Source: a virus
Length of the DNA: 34,555 nt
IMG/VR virus record: IMGVR_UViG_3300047560_001190
Span: 1 to 34,555 of that record
Reading direction: 5' to 3' (one strand)
Below the pieces are notes generated by a model that saw only the letters and a program-made list of their open reading frames with translations, searched no databases and had not been told where the DNA came from. A program made the translations under genes and the position numbers. Below, in pieces: positions 1-9,319 of this stretch (its first letter is position 1; each line of letters begins with the position of its first letter).

Positions 1-3000
1 ACAATTGGCTATGTAATGGACTGATTAAATTTCCATTTTCATCAACTGGAATATGTGACTTTAAAAATTCTTTCTTATATTTGGTAAGAACTCGAACTGG
101 TTTACCTGGTTCTTTTACTTTTCCTTCGGCAATATCATACCACATTACTAAGTTGTCACTGGTATACGGTGCTGGACCATATACACTTGTCCACCACGCT
201 GGTTCATCGAAAAATCCAAGAATTTCCCAAGGACAAATATTTGGTCTATCAGTATCTAAAATCCATCTATAAATTCCTCTCCAATATCCAGGTGTAACCT
301 GCCCATCAGGGGCTTGGTGATTTTTATAGTTAAAAGTAAATGGATTATTTCTATCATAATTAAGATGTTTAGAAAAATCTCTGTTTACTAGTCTTGACCA
401 TTTATAAAAATTTGGAGCTAAAATAGTATTAAACTCAGATAAACTGTATAAGGTCGTTCTATTGTAACTAGGAATCACGTCATTTATATCAAAGATAGAT
501 GGGTCATAACCAACCTTAATATTGTTGTAAATACGTTTTTCTAATTCGAGCAACACCTCATCACGATAGTCACCGTATGCTAAGACTAAGCTTCCATCAT
601 GCCCTTGAATCATTGTTCTTGGTGTTACATATGTTGTATCCAAGTAAATTTTAGGGTCATAGTCTGGTAAAATACCTAATTTAGCAGGGGTTTCTGGGAT
701 ATAACACCCATCTGTACTGTCATATTCATAAATTGTTATAACATCATCTAATACCAATGGTGTAAATATGTTAACAAAACCACCAGTACTAAATTCATAG
801 TCATGCTCGCGCAACAATTGAACACCATTTCTATATACACCAACCGCCTTATTTGACAATGATGATAAATTAAAATCAGTAAGTAATGGGAATAATGTGT
901 TACGTACATCGATTACTGTGAAATCACGTTTTACTTTTGCCCCATACGGAACCATATCACTAAAATAATAAGGTGACGACTTTTGTTTATCTTTGTTAAT
1001 TTTTTGTAAAATTAAATCAACCATTTTGGCTGGGTCAGTTTCAACACCTAGTGTTTCTGCGACTGTCATGAATAATTTTTTAAACTTTACATAATCATCA
1101 CGACTCTTTTCAATAGCTCGAATGATATTATTAACTTCGGTTGTAATATGATATAATGACAATCCAAATGGGCCACTATGTTGTACAAATTTGGTACCTA
1201 ACGATGATACATTACCCGCATCTCGTAAATTACTGACACCTGGATATATACCGGTAAAATTTTGAATATTCTGAACAATAGACCCTACGTGATCGATTAC
1301 TTCACCAAGTGTAAAATCAACTAAAACTTCGTTTAATGGGTTATTTTGCAAATTATTTGGGATTTCATAGAACCCTTTACTATTCGTCGGTTGCTGTGTG
1401 TACGCGCGTATCGTAACCACATCGGTTGGTGATAACGCATAGTTAATTCTAACAACTTTATACATATGCAAATCATAAGTCGTCCAATTAGAATCAGCAA
1501 TCCATATACCATTTACAAATACTTTGATACGTAAATCAGATAACATTGTGATATCATCAAACATATCTAATACGTAATCATTATGTATTACAATACCAGA
1601 CCCGGTAAGCTTACCGGCAGTACCAATGAACATAGCTCGGTTGTCAGAATACCAAATACCAGCGTCAGAAAAATCAGTATCAACATAATCATATATCGTA
1701 TACAATCTATCAGTAATAATACTATCAACAGTGGTCGAAACCTCCGCATTTTTGTATATTCTAACTACACCTTGAACCATATCAACAGTATTTTTAATCC
1801 AACCATTTACATAATTGGTTGAATTATTCTCTGTTTTTACTAAAAATCCAATATCAGTATATTTGGTTTTTACAGTGGGTGAATTATATTGAAAACTATC
1901 GGTAACTAAATCAAAATTAAAAACAATATCACCAATATTGTTAATATTTTTGTACGCCAACGGGAATCCCAATACCGTATCATTCGCGCCAGACCCAACT
2001 TTATACGAAAATAATTTGGTACCTTCAAATGAACTAGCAACATAACTGGTGGTATCACCATATGAGATACCCAATTCGTCAACGATATCAAACATCGGTG
2101 GTTGATTAACATGGGTTTTTTCCTGTGTAAATACCCATTCTGAACCATTATACCATACCATTTTCCCTTTATTCTTGATACCATCTTTTATTAATGTAAC
2201 TTGATTGATAACTGGAGTGGCAACCTCATTCAAATGTATCTGACGCGATGTCTTTCTATAAACAGCATTAACCGTCATATTTCCAGTATCATTACGTTGA
2301 ACAACCGCTGGGGTGTTTATTTTTTCAGAAATAGTAATGGTGTTTAAATCAACAATTGATGACACAAAATATTCTTTTTCTGGGATGATATTACCAATCC
2401 CTTCGCCAGAAAATACGATACGTTGCCATAAAATCATATTTTCAGATGTTTCAACCACAACTAAATCACCATCTGAGATAGTACTCGTTGCGTAAGTGTT
2501 AATAGTACGAGTTGCGGTTTCATGCAATACATCCACAAACTCAACTTGGTAAATTTTATTATGTACTAACTTATCAGTATCCGCTGTGAATAAAATTCTA
2601 TGGCCATTTGCCAATTGGATACCATCAACATTGTATCCATACGCACCTTCAATCGTGGAAAATACATCGGTTGTTGATGTATCAATCATGTTAATATCTT
2701 GGATTGCGCTAGTACCAAAATTATATAACTTTAAATTAGCATCAAACTCAATAATAGGACGAATCGCACGGGCGGATTGATCCTCAACAGAAACTTTTCC
2801 ATTTCTACTTGCACTTTTTGCAATTACATCCTTATGCACCCAACGGTTATATCTAGTCCAATAGTTATGGTCATCGCTAGAACGGTTAATTACAATATAA
2901 TCAGGTGTACCCGCATACGAGGTCGCATCTGCAAATGGTTTTGAGTCAAATGGTATAGAATCAAACAATATGTTTTCAGCGGTCGTATACGACCCAACCA

Positions 3001-4003
3001 CCTCAAGTATGTCAGAAGAAATTAATTTAATAGATGACCCAACACCTTCAACATAGAATGAACCAGATGCATACTCTACTGGAGTAATATTTCCTTCAAA
3101 CGTAACTTTCATTCCATTACTAAAAGCGGTTCCGTCACTTAATACATATGATTTCTTACCGATGATGGATTTTGCAACATCCATCTCTGTATTTTCAGTA
3201 ATATCTAAAATATGAATAACACCACCAATATCAACATCTGTCTCACTTTGGTAATACAATATGTCAGGCGCATCCAATGGGACTGGAAAAATTAATTGTC
3301 CAGATTCAATGCCAGCATTATCAAATGTATCTGAATAATATCTTGAATATGGACCAGTAACCCGCTCAGTTTTTACACTAAATGGATTGTTTGGGCTATC
3401 AACATTTATTACATAAGTTTGGCCTCTATATAATGTCAACACTGGATTACTTGTAATTCCATCTGGTGTGAAAACATATACATTACTACCAGAATTAGCT
3501 ACCAACGACACCGACATTTCCGTGACCGTATTTAACTCGTGTCCTCTAACCACAATAATATCTGGACCATCTGGTAGCCAATAATAATTTTGAAAATTGA
3601 CAAATTTATCCCAATCTATATGTGGATTCCAACTATAAAACTCTTGTGTATTCAATCTTTCATGGTTTGAAACATTTGCACCAAATACTTGAAGTTGGTT
3701 GATATAATCTTGGTAATCTTTTAAAAATGTGATATTATTACTGGTATCTTTTACAACAAAGCCCGGTTCTAATTGATAATTTTGTCTTGTAACATCTGCC
3801 GCTGAAATAAAAATATCATCACTAGTCGATGCCTTGGCATTTTGTCGCCCAATATATCCATTAACTTTCTTAACGGTTCCTGGTTGTAATAATTGATCTA
3901 TAGTTGATTGTAGAAACTTTTTATTACTTTCAGTTTGGTATATTTTTGGTAAAAAACCTGCACCGATGATGTTATTTGCATTTGGATTGATGCTGTCAGC
4001 CAT
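1..4003 (-). CDS. Giant virion structural protein downstream of gp6 (3' end outside window)
   Basis: The frame is open on the minus strand from ATG at 4003-4001 to the window edge, at least 1,334 codons with no stop. The start overlaps the gp6 stop as TAATG, which indicates translational coupling within the baseplate operon. The N-terminus reads MADSINPNANNIIGAGFLPK. A segment near the left edge (about positions 130-300) contains RPNICPWEILGFFDEPAWW followed by YGPAPYTSDNLVMWYDIAEG. I recognise this from the very large structural proteins that follow gp6 in cyanophage- and pelagiphage-type T4 relatives. T4 itself has gp7 and gp8 at this place in the wedge; whether this protein replaces gp7 is an inference from position. 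No enzymatic motif was seen. The real gene is certain, the exact role is not. Confidence 0.88.
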   Translation of the reverse strand, partial: MADSINPNANNIIGAGFLPKIYQTESNKKFLQSTIDQLLQPGTVKKVNGYIGRQNAKASTSDDIFISAADVTRQNYQLEPGFVVKDTSNNITFLKDYQDYINQLQVFGANVSNHERLNTQEFYSWNPHIDWDKFVNFQNYYWLPDGPDIIVVRGHELNTVTEMSVSLVANSGSNVYVFTPDGITSNPVLTLYRGQTYVINVDSPNNPFSVKTERVTGPYSRYYSDTFDNAGIESGQLIFPVPLDAPDILYYQSETDVDIGGVIHILDITENTEMDVAKSIIGKKSYVLSDGTAFSNGMKVTFEGNITPVEYASGSFYVEGVGSSIKLISSDILEVVGSYTTAENILFDSIPFDSKPFADATSYAGTPDYIVINRSSDDHNYWTRYNRWVHKDVIAKSASRNGKVSVEDQSARAIRPIIEFDANLKLYNFGTSAIQDINMIDTSTTDVFSTIEGAYGYNVDGIQLANGHRILFTADTDKLVHNKIYQVEFVDVLHETATRTINTYATSTISDGDLVVVETSENMILWQRIVFSGEGIGNIIPEKEYFVSSIVDLNTITISEKINTPAVVQRNDTGNMTVNAVYRKTSRQIHLNEVATPVINQVTLIKDGIKNKGKMVWYNGSEWVFTQEKTHVNQPPMFDIVDELGISYGDTTSYVASSFEGTKLFSYKVGSGANDTVLGFPLAYKNINNIGDIVFNFDLVTDSFQYNSPTVKTKYTDIGFLVKTENNSTNYVNGWIKNTVDMVQGVVRIYKNAEVSTTVDSIITDRLYTIYDYVDTDFSDAGIWYSDNRAMFIGTAGKLTGSGIVIHNDYVLDMFDDITMLSDLRIKVFVNGIWIADSNWTTYDLHMYKVVRINYALSPTDVVTIRAYTQQPTNSKGFYEIPNNLQNNPLNEVLVDFTLGEVIDHVGSIVQNIQNFTGIYPGVSNLRDAGNVSSLGTKFVQHSGPFGLSLYHITTEVNNIIRAIEKSRDDYVKFKKLFMTVAETLGVETDPAKMVDLILQKINKDKQKSSPYYFSDMVPYGAKVKRDFTVIDVRNTLFPLLTDFNLSSLSNKAVGVYRNGVQLLREHDYEFSTGGFVNIFTPLVLDDVITIYEYDSTDGCYIPETPAKLGILPDYDPKIYLDTTYVTPRTMIQGHDGSLVLAYGDYRDEVLLELEKRIYNNIKVGYDPSIFDINDVIPSYNRTTLYSLSEFNTILAPNFYKWSRLVNRDFSKHLNYDRNNPFTFNYKNHQAPDGQVTPGYWRGIYRWILDTDRPNICPWEILGFFDEPAWWTSVYGPAPYTSDNLVMWYDIAEGKVKEPGKPVRVLTKYKKEFLKSHIPVDENGNLISPLHSQL

Positions 4004-7000
4004 TAGATACTCCCATATGATGAACTTGTTATAGCTTGCTGTGATGATACAGTTGTTGCGTTTGTGCTAACACCTGATTTAATGTTACTTGCGGTAATAC
4101 CAGAAATGATTTGAATATCATCTACGGTTGCGCCACTAATAAATATTTCATTGTTAGCTGATTTAATTTCAAATAAACTTCCAAAAGATAGTCCAGATTT
4201 AACTGGAACTATTACAAAATTAGCAATGTTTGGTGCTAATTTATTCATAATGTATGCTGATAATTCAGAAAAGTAGAAAGTATCACCAAAATCCCAATTA
4301 TCTAAAACGAAAAATTGGTTAACTGCAGTGATCACTTGTGATTTTATGTCATTATCGGATAGAACCACACCCGGTGTTTTTGTAATTTTAAATGTGGCTT
4401 GTAATTCTGGGGTGGCATTTGTCCCAAATAATATTTTATATTTTACTGGATGATATACTATCTCATCTGACATAGTTTTTATCAAACTTAATGATGGTGA
4501 CATTGTGTTATAAAGTTCATCAGTACTTGGTGGCAACGGTTTTGAGGTCAATGAACCGTTTACCCACTGTCTCATCGAAATGTCGTACTGTTTGGTTAAA
4601 ATATATACATCGATAATATTGCTAACCCCAGGATCAATACGTGATTCATGGTCCGCATTATGAATATATTGGAACTTTAGCAAATCTCGACCAGAATATA
4701 CTAGATAATCCAACGTTGGAACTAAGTCAGCGGTTGATTTATCCAAGCGTTTTACGGTGTCTAAATTAGTGAAATAAAAATATTGCCCATCAGTAAAACT
4801 AGACATATCGTCTGGTACTGAATCCAATACGATTATAGTTGACGAACTATTAGATATATATCTGTAATCATCTTGCCCATACGTGATTGCATATTTTTCT
4901 TCAACAATATACTTACTTAATGGATTGTCACTGGGCGCAACTAAGCTGATAAACAGTTCTGGATTATCAACAACACCGTTATTATCAAAATCTGAAAAAG
5001 TTACGATAACTTTTTTAGTATCAACATATCCATCTAACCCAATATATGGTTCAGCAATCTCCCATACTAAATCATGGTTCATTGGTGTGGTTGAATCTGG
5101 TAATGTGTTAATTCCTAAAACTCTAATAGAATCCTTAACTAATGTATTAGTTCTTGAATCATATACTCTACTATTTGAGTCGAAATAAAACCTAATCTGC
5201 TTATCACTCTCAAACACATAGCGTAACTCACGACTAGTTACAGTGTAAAATTCATTATCAGTTGTAAACAATAACAACCAACTGGCATCCTTTTGTTTGT
5301 TTGTCAAATCGCCCTGATTACCTAAGCTAAATTCAGCCGAGATATTTAAATTTTGTTCAAAAATCAATGACCACGCTTGGTTGTCAGAATCATATCGCAA
5401 TCCAAACGGCTTATTTGAAAAAATTAAATCAACCATTGTTGTTATAACACTAGATGGTATTATTGTTCTCCAAGATGGTATTATTTGTGTAATAATAGAC
5501 TTAGACGGTACTGGAACATTCATCAATATTGGGCCATCCCCAGTTGATAACACCCCTTTCCCAAGTGCTCTACCATCATCGGTAACTTTTACTATTTCAG
5601 CCCAAATATATGATGATGCACCTGCAGCATCACCAGTACCAAGTACCAATGCATTTGAGTTATTAGTATCAAAATAATACCCTTCTGGTGCTGCAAATCT
5701 TACTAAGGCACCTTGCTTGAAATATTTCAGATCAGTACTAGCATAAGATCCAACCGCATAGATTTGGCCATCATTTGCATCACTTCCAATGTACCCAGTT
5801 GATGATGTAACATCTAATGTTACTGTATTCCATGATATATTAAGACTTTGTGATATGAATTTAACAAATCTAGAATAATAGTAATCACGAATTGATTGTT
5901 TTTTTATTAATTCATAAATTACGTTAGTAATAATTCCTTCAATATCAGTCTTATTCTGGTACGAGAACTTAGTTGTGTTTACAAATTCTTCTTTATACAA
6001 TACACCATCATCAGCAAACAAGTTAGTTGAACTGTATTTTCCCGTTGGGTCAACCAAATCGAAATATCTACTAATTCCACTCGCAGCTCGATTTATTGAC
6101 TTTACTTTCAACACTTGTTGGTTAACACTTAATGGACTAATGTTGTAATCCTCACCAGTTACCATTCTATTCTGTGTATAATAATTTGCGGGTGCATTTG
6201 CCTTAATCGATGCGTTGGTTTCAGTCATTTCTGAGTTGGCAACAGACGATGCTAAACTTAATGTTAAACTTAATACCTCTTGCTGATTTGTGGCTGATAG
6301 ATATGGGATGGAAATTGCAATATTTCGTATATCTTTAGTGTTAATTGAATATGATAATCCGTTGCTCACACGATAATATGTTCTAAATTTACCCGATGGC
6401 TTATTACCAAATGTACCATCACTAAATCCCAAACTAACCGCATCCCCAGCTCTAGTTGTAATAGTGTAAATAGATCTAATATTTTTATTCAAACTATTAT
6501 AAATGATATTGTTTCCTTCAAGACTTGGAACTGGTGTCCACAAAGTCGATTCTAACCCATTTTGGTCTAATTTGTATAACCATACGTCAGTATTGTTAAT
6601 ACTTTGAGAATCAATATCCACCGATTCGTTATTACTAGGTTGTTCTATTGAAAATGTACCAGTATTCAAGATACCTTGGGTAAAATTAAAAAAGAATCCT
6701 GAACCAGCACTACCGTATCCACGGCCATCATCACGATACACACACGCAATTCTATTATTCAGTTTTGGGGCTTCTTCATAGATAAACTCTTTACCAGAAA
6801 AAGTGGTACTAGTAATTTCGAACGTCATTGAACGACCGGATACATTTTTTGAGAAACTATAAACCGGAACATCGGTGTTGACAGAATTAAACCGATATTG
6901 TTCTGTTGGAATATTGTAAATAGTTGCTTTATCTGAGGGACTTCCAAATTGTTGAGTAGTTGGGAATGCCGCATTTAAAATAGAAATAAATTGGTCATAC

Positions 7001-7455
7001 CAATTAGTGTTAGATGGATCATTCCAAGTTATCACCTGACCTGATAGATTTCTTCCTGTGCTATCTATTACACTCTGAGTGGTCTGAATTGTTGAAAATT
7101 TCAATAATCCTTTTGCTGCAATATTACGTTTAGCATTATAACTTACCATTCTGGCCAGTCGTAAGACACTATCACGGCGTTCGGCAAGCTCTAAAAAATT
7201 TTCACGAGCATTCAAGTCTACACGGAATGCAATACTCTGTCCTAAAAATGCAATTACATCAACTAACGCCAAGTATTCAGAACTTTCAATGTAATCATTA
7301 AAATCTTCTGGGTAATTTTGACGAATATAATCAATCATTGTTCGTCTTAAATTCTCAAAATCATAACTTTGAAAATCCGCATTTCTAAAAGATTGATATA
7401 TTTTTTTCCAATCTTCTGCTACTAGCAATCTATTCTGTCTGTTTATTGCACTCAT
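4003..7455 (-). CDS. 6: Baseplate wedge subunit gp6-like (baseplate J family)
   Basis: This 1,150-residue protein is the wedge component that in T4 dimerises to form the continuous ring of the baseplate and drives the hexagon-to-star change. The first 120 residues are the most recognisable: a helical region with DWKKIYQSFRNADF, MIDYIRQNYPEDFNDYIESS and LALVDVIAFLGQSIAFRVDLNARE, the gp6 N-terminal signature. The middle part carries a baseplate-J-like segment around TGEDYNISPLSVNQQVLKVKS. It is clearly longer than T4 gp6 (about 660 residues), with extra beta-rich sequence in the C-terminal half. The start at 7455 has an AGGAT ribosome site a few bases upstream. The gene lies 49 bases after gp25 in transcription order. 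That gap holds AATAAATA (7483-7476 on minus), one base off the late promoter octamer. Confidence 0.93.
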   Translation of the reverse strand: MSAINRQNRLLVAEDWKKIYQSFRNADFQSYDFENLRRTMIDYIRQNYPEDFNDYIESSEYLALVDVIAFLGQSIAFRVDLNARENFLELAERRDSVLRLARMVSYNAKRNIAAKGLLKFSTIQTTQSVIDSTGRNLSGQVITWNDPSNTNWYDQFISILNAAFPTTQQFGSPSDKATIYNIPTEQYRFNSVNTDVPVYSFSKNVSGRSMTFEITSTTFSGKEFIYEEAPKLNNRIACVYRDDGRGYGSAGSGFFFNFTQGILNTGTFSIEQPSNNESVDIDSQSINNTDVWLYKLDQNGLESTLWTPVPSLEGNNIIYNSLNKNIRSIYTITTRAGDAVSLGFSDGTFGNKPSGKFRTYYRVSNGLSYSINTKDIRNIAISIPYLSATNQQEVLSLTLSLASSVANSEMTETNASIKANAPANYYTQNRMVTGEDYNISPLSVNQQVLKVKSINRAASGISRYFDLVDPTGKYSSTNLFADDGVLYKEEFVNTTKFSYQNKTDIEGIITNVIYELIKKQSIRDYYYSRFVKFISQSLNISWNTVTLDVTSSTGYIGSDANDGQIYAVGSYASTDLKYFKQGALVRFAAPEGYYFDTNNSNALVLGTGDAAGASSYIWAEIVKVTDDGRALGKGVLSTGDGPILMNVPVPSKSIITQIIPSWRTIIPSSVITTMVDLIFSNKPFGLRYDSDNQAWSLIFEQNLNISAEFSLGNQGDLTNKQKDASWLLLFTTDNEFYTVTSRELRYVFESDKQIRFYFDSNSRVYDSRTNTLVKDSIRVLGINTLPDSTTPMNHDLVWEIAEPYIGLDGYVDTKKVIVTFSDFDNNGVVDNPELFISLVAPSDNPLSKYIVEEKYAITYGQDDYRYISNSSSTIIVLDSVPDDMSSFTDGQYFYFTNLDTVKRLDKSTADLVPTLDYLVYSGRDLLKFQYIHNADHESRIDPGVSNIIDVYILTKQYDISMRQWVNGSLTSKPLPPSTDELYNTMSPSLSLIKTMSDEIVYHPVKYKILFGTNATPELQATFKITKTPGVVLSDNDIKSQVITAVNQFFVLDNWDFGDTFYFSELSAYIMNKLAPNIANFVIVPVKSGLSFGSLFEIKSANNEIFISGATVDDIQIISGITASNIKSGVSTNATTVSSQQAITSSSYGSI

Positions 7456-7475
7456 AATTGTTATCCTAATACTCG

Positions 7476-7483
7476 TATTTATT
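7476..7483 (-). promoter_or_regulatory. Possible degenerate late promoter upstream of gp6
   Basis: AATAAATA on the minus strand is one base away from the T4 late consensus TATAAATA. It lies in the only sizeable gap (49 bases) inside the baseplate operon, 20 bases before the gp6 start codon. It could be a secondary gp55-dependent start, but an AT-rich chance match is also possible. Confidence 0.3.
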
Positions 7484-7504
7484 GATTAAAGTTATGTCTA
7501 TAGT

Positions 7505-7948
7505 TTATTGCACTAACATGCCGTTGGCTTGGTCAAATTTAATTTGCATTTGTTGTGAAATGTTGTATGGTAAAAATGTTAGAACGCAATCAATTTGAAT
7601 TCCGTGTTCATATGCGGAAACGGTTACCTTTTCAGGCTTCACGCGTGGGTCATGGTTAATGATTTTGTTTACATTTTGTACTATTATATTTTTCATTTGC
7701 TCAGTCATTGGTTCATACAATAAATCCCATATAACTGTACCAAAAGTTGGCTGCATCAATCGCTCACCTTGTCTTACATGAAAATGATTTAACAAATCTT
7801 GTTTAATTAAATCAAAATCATATAAATTAAAATTTTCAGACGCCGAACTAAGTGTACTAAACCCTTTATACATTTTGGATCTAATTTGATCCGTACTTTT
7901 TGATGTACTAACAACTGTTTTTGTATACAGCTTTGAATTTGAACTCAT
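7505..7948 (-). CDS. 25: Baseplate wedge subunit gp25-like (GPW/gp25 family)
   Basis: This 147-residue protein belongs to the GPW/gp25 family of contractile-tail baseplates, which joins the wedge to the sheath and hub region. The central block, roughly residues 43-80, reads LYDFDLIKQDLLNHFHVRQG followed by ERLMQPTFGTVIWDLLYEPM, the family hallmark (RxGER...P..G...ldlL.ep). A second conserved stretch is INHDPRVKPEKVTV. Length is close to that of T4 gp25 (132 residues). The ATG at 7948 is one base past the gp5 stop, and its AGGGG ribosome site lies inside the gp5 C-terminal codons, so the two are probably translationally coupled. Confidence 0.95.
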   Translation of the reverse strand: MSSNSKLYTKTVVSTSKSTDQIRSKMYKGFSTLSSASENFNLYDFDLIKQDLLNHFHVRQGERLMQPTFGTVIWDLLYEPMTEQMKNIIVQNVNKIINHDPRVKPEKVTVSAYEHGIQIDCVLTFLPYNISQQMQIKFDQANGMLVQ

Positions 7949-7949
7949 T

Positions 7950-9311
7950 TTATTTCTTCCCCTCTGACCCTTTTATCTTTGCAAAAGTATCAGTTTTAGT
8001 TGTTGGTTGTTTATATGGTTTTGGCGGTGTAATTTTAGGTGGCGTTTCAACCGCCCGTGTTTTAGCTGGGACAACTGTGTCCGGTGCTAAATTTTCGTGG
8101 CCGACCCATGGTTCAGCTGTTGGAACTCTAACTGGGACAAATGCCTTAGTTGCTTTTCCTGAATTTAAATGAATGTTACCACCGTCAATATTTGTATTTT
8201 TTGCCAATACTTCAAAGTTTTCAGTTGGCGTAATTTTAGTATAACCGGTTGATTTCATATTGATATTTCCACCAGCATTAAAATTAATATCTCTTGCAGC
8301 ACTAATATTCAAATCATTACCGGTGTAAACACTAATACTATCGGCTGAATACACATCTATTTTTCCATTACTAGTCAATTCAACCCACGCGGTCCCACGC
8401 GCATTTCCGATATAAATTAAATCTTCGCTGTTATGCAGTAATATTTGATGTCCAGTTCTAGTTCTAATTCGTACTAGTTCATTGTGTGGGATATTTACAT
8501 TTCCACCAGTTTCACCTTGTTCCACTGAAGCGTAATCTGGTCCAGCTTCTGAGGCGGGTTTTTTTCGTAAAAACTTATCATCGCCATCATCCATTACAAA
8601 TGTTGCACCACCCAGTCTACTAACCGGGGCATTTACCACAGCGTGTTCTGCTTTCCCAATTGCACCGCGTTTTGACCCAGAATTTTTATCTAACGGACCA
8701 GGCGTGCTTATACCAAATACCGAACTTGGGGTCTCACGTCTTGCACTACTTGTGGTTGTACCACGGACATCATCTAAATTTAACCCTTGTTTTTCTAGTA
8801 CCGTCGCAAATGGGTGTTTTGGTTTTTTATATTGGGTCGTATCACCAGCAGTTCTGTTAATTTTCTTATTGTATTCTGCAACTGGCGAGCGTTCACCTTT
8901 ACCACCAACCGCAAATTGGGTTGCTGCAAGACCAGGTATCATGAAATTCATATTTTCGTCTTGTACGCATCCTATCCAATATCCACGTTTAGGGTCGCCA
9001 TCTATAAAAATAACAACAACCTGGGTTCCTGGGTCTGGTGGGATCATCCACATACCATAACTTTTTTGAGTATTATTGAAATCATCAGGATCTTCGGCTG
9101 TATAAGCAACGCCAGTTACACCGTAAAATGGACTCATATATTTTACTTGGTGAACCTGTCCCTCAGATGCATTATTCCCAACTGGTCGTAATATCTCAAC
9201 TTCCAATCCACCCATATACGTTGGGTCCAAATGACTCACCACTTTTGCTAAAAATGGTCCAGGCGTTGGTGTGGGTTGGGAGGTTTTTGCTTCATCTACT
9301 CTATTTGTCAT
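7950..9311 (-). CDS. 5: Baseplate hub/needle protein gp5-like, without lysozyme domain
   Basis: This 453-residue protein is the central spike of the baseplate hub. Residues about 18-140 form a gp5/VgrG-type OB-fold, with FLAKVVSHLDPTYMGGLEVE, WMIPPDPGTQVVVIFIDGD and GYWIGCVQDENMNFMIPG. Residues about 275-400 form the C-terminal trimeric beta-helix, with the start VRIRTRTGHQILLHNSED and repeats such as NISAARDINFNAGGNINM. Between them is a loop-rich linker of about 130 residues. T4 gp5 carries its tail lysozyme at this point; none of the lysozyme catalytic pattern is visible here. That matches what is known of many aquatic T4-like phages. The C-terminal tail is proline- and lysine-rich. It sits between the large hub-type protein and gp25 in one operon. 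Confidence 0.9.
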   Translation of the reverse strand: MTNRVDEAKTSQPTPTPGPFLAKVVSHLDPTYMGGLEVEILRPVGNNASEGQVHQVKYMSPFYGVTGVAYTAEDPDDFNNTQKSYGMWMIPPDPGTQVVVIFIDGDPKRGYWIGCVQDENMNFMIPGLAATQFAVGGKGERSPVAEYNKKINRTAGDTTQYKKPKHPFATVLEKQGLNLDDVRGTTTSSARRETPSSVFGISTPGPLDKNSGSKRGAIGKAEHAVVNAPVSRLGGATFVMDDGDDKFLRKKPASEAGPDYASVEQGETGGNVNIPHNELVRIRTRTGHQILLHNSEDLIYIGNARGTAWVELTSNGKIDVYSADSISVYTGNDLNISAARDINFNAGGNINMKSTGYTKITPTENFEVLAKNTNIDGGNIHLNSGKATKAFVPVRVPTAEPWVGHENLAPDTVVPAKTRAVETPPKITPPKPYKQPTTKTDTFAKIKGSEGKK

Positions 9312-9319
9312 ATTTTCTC

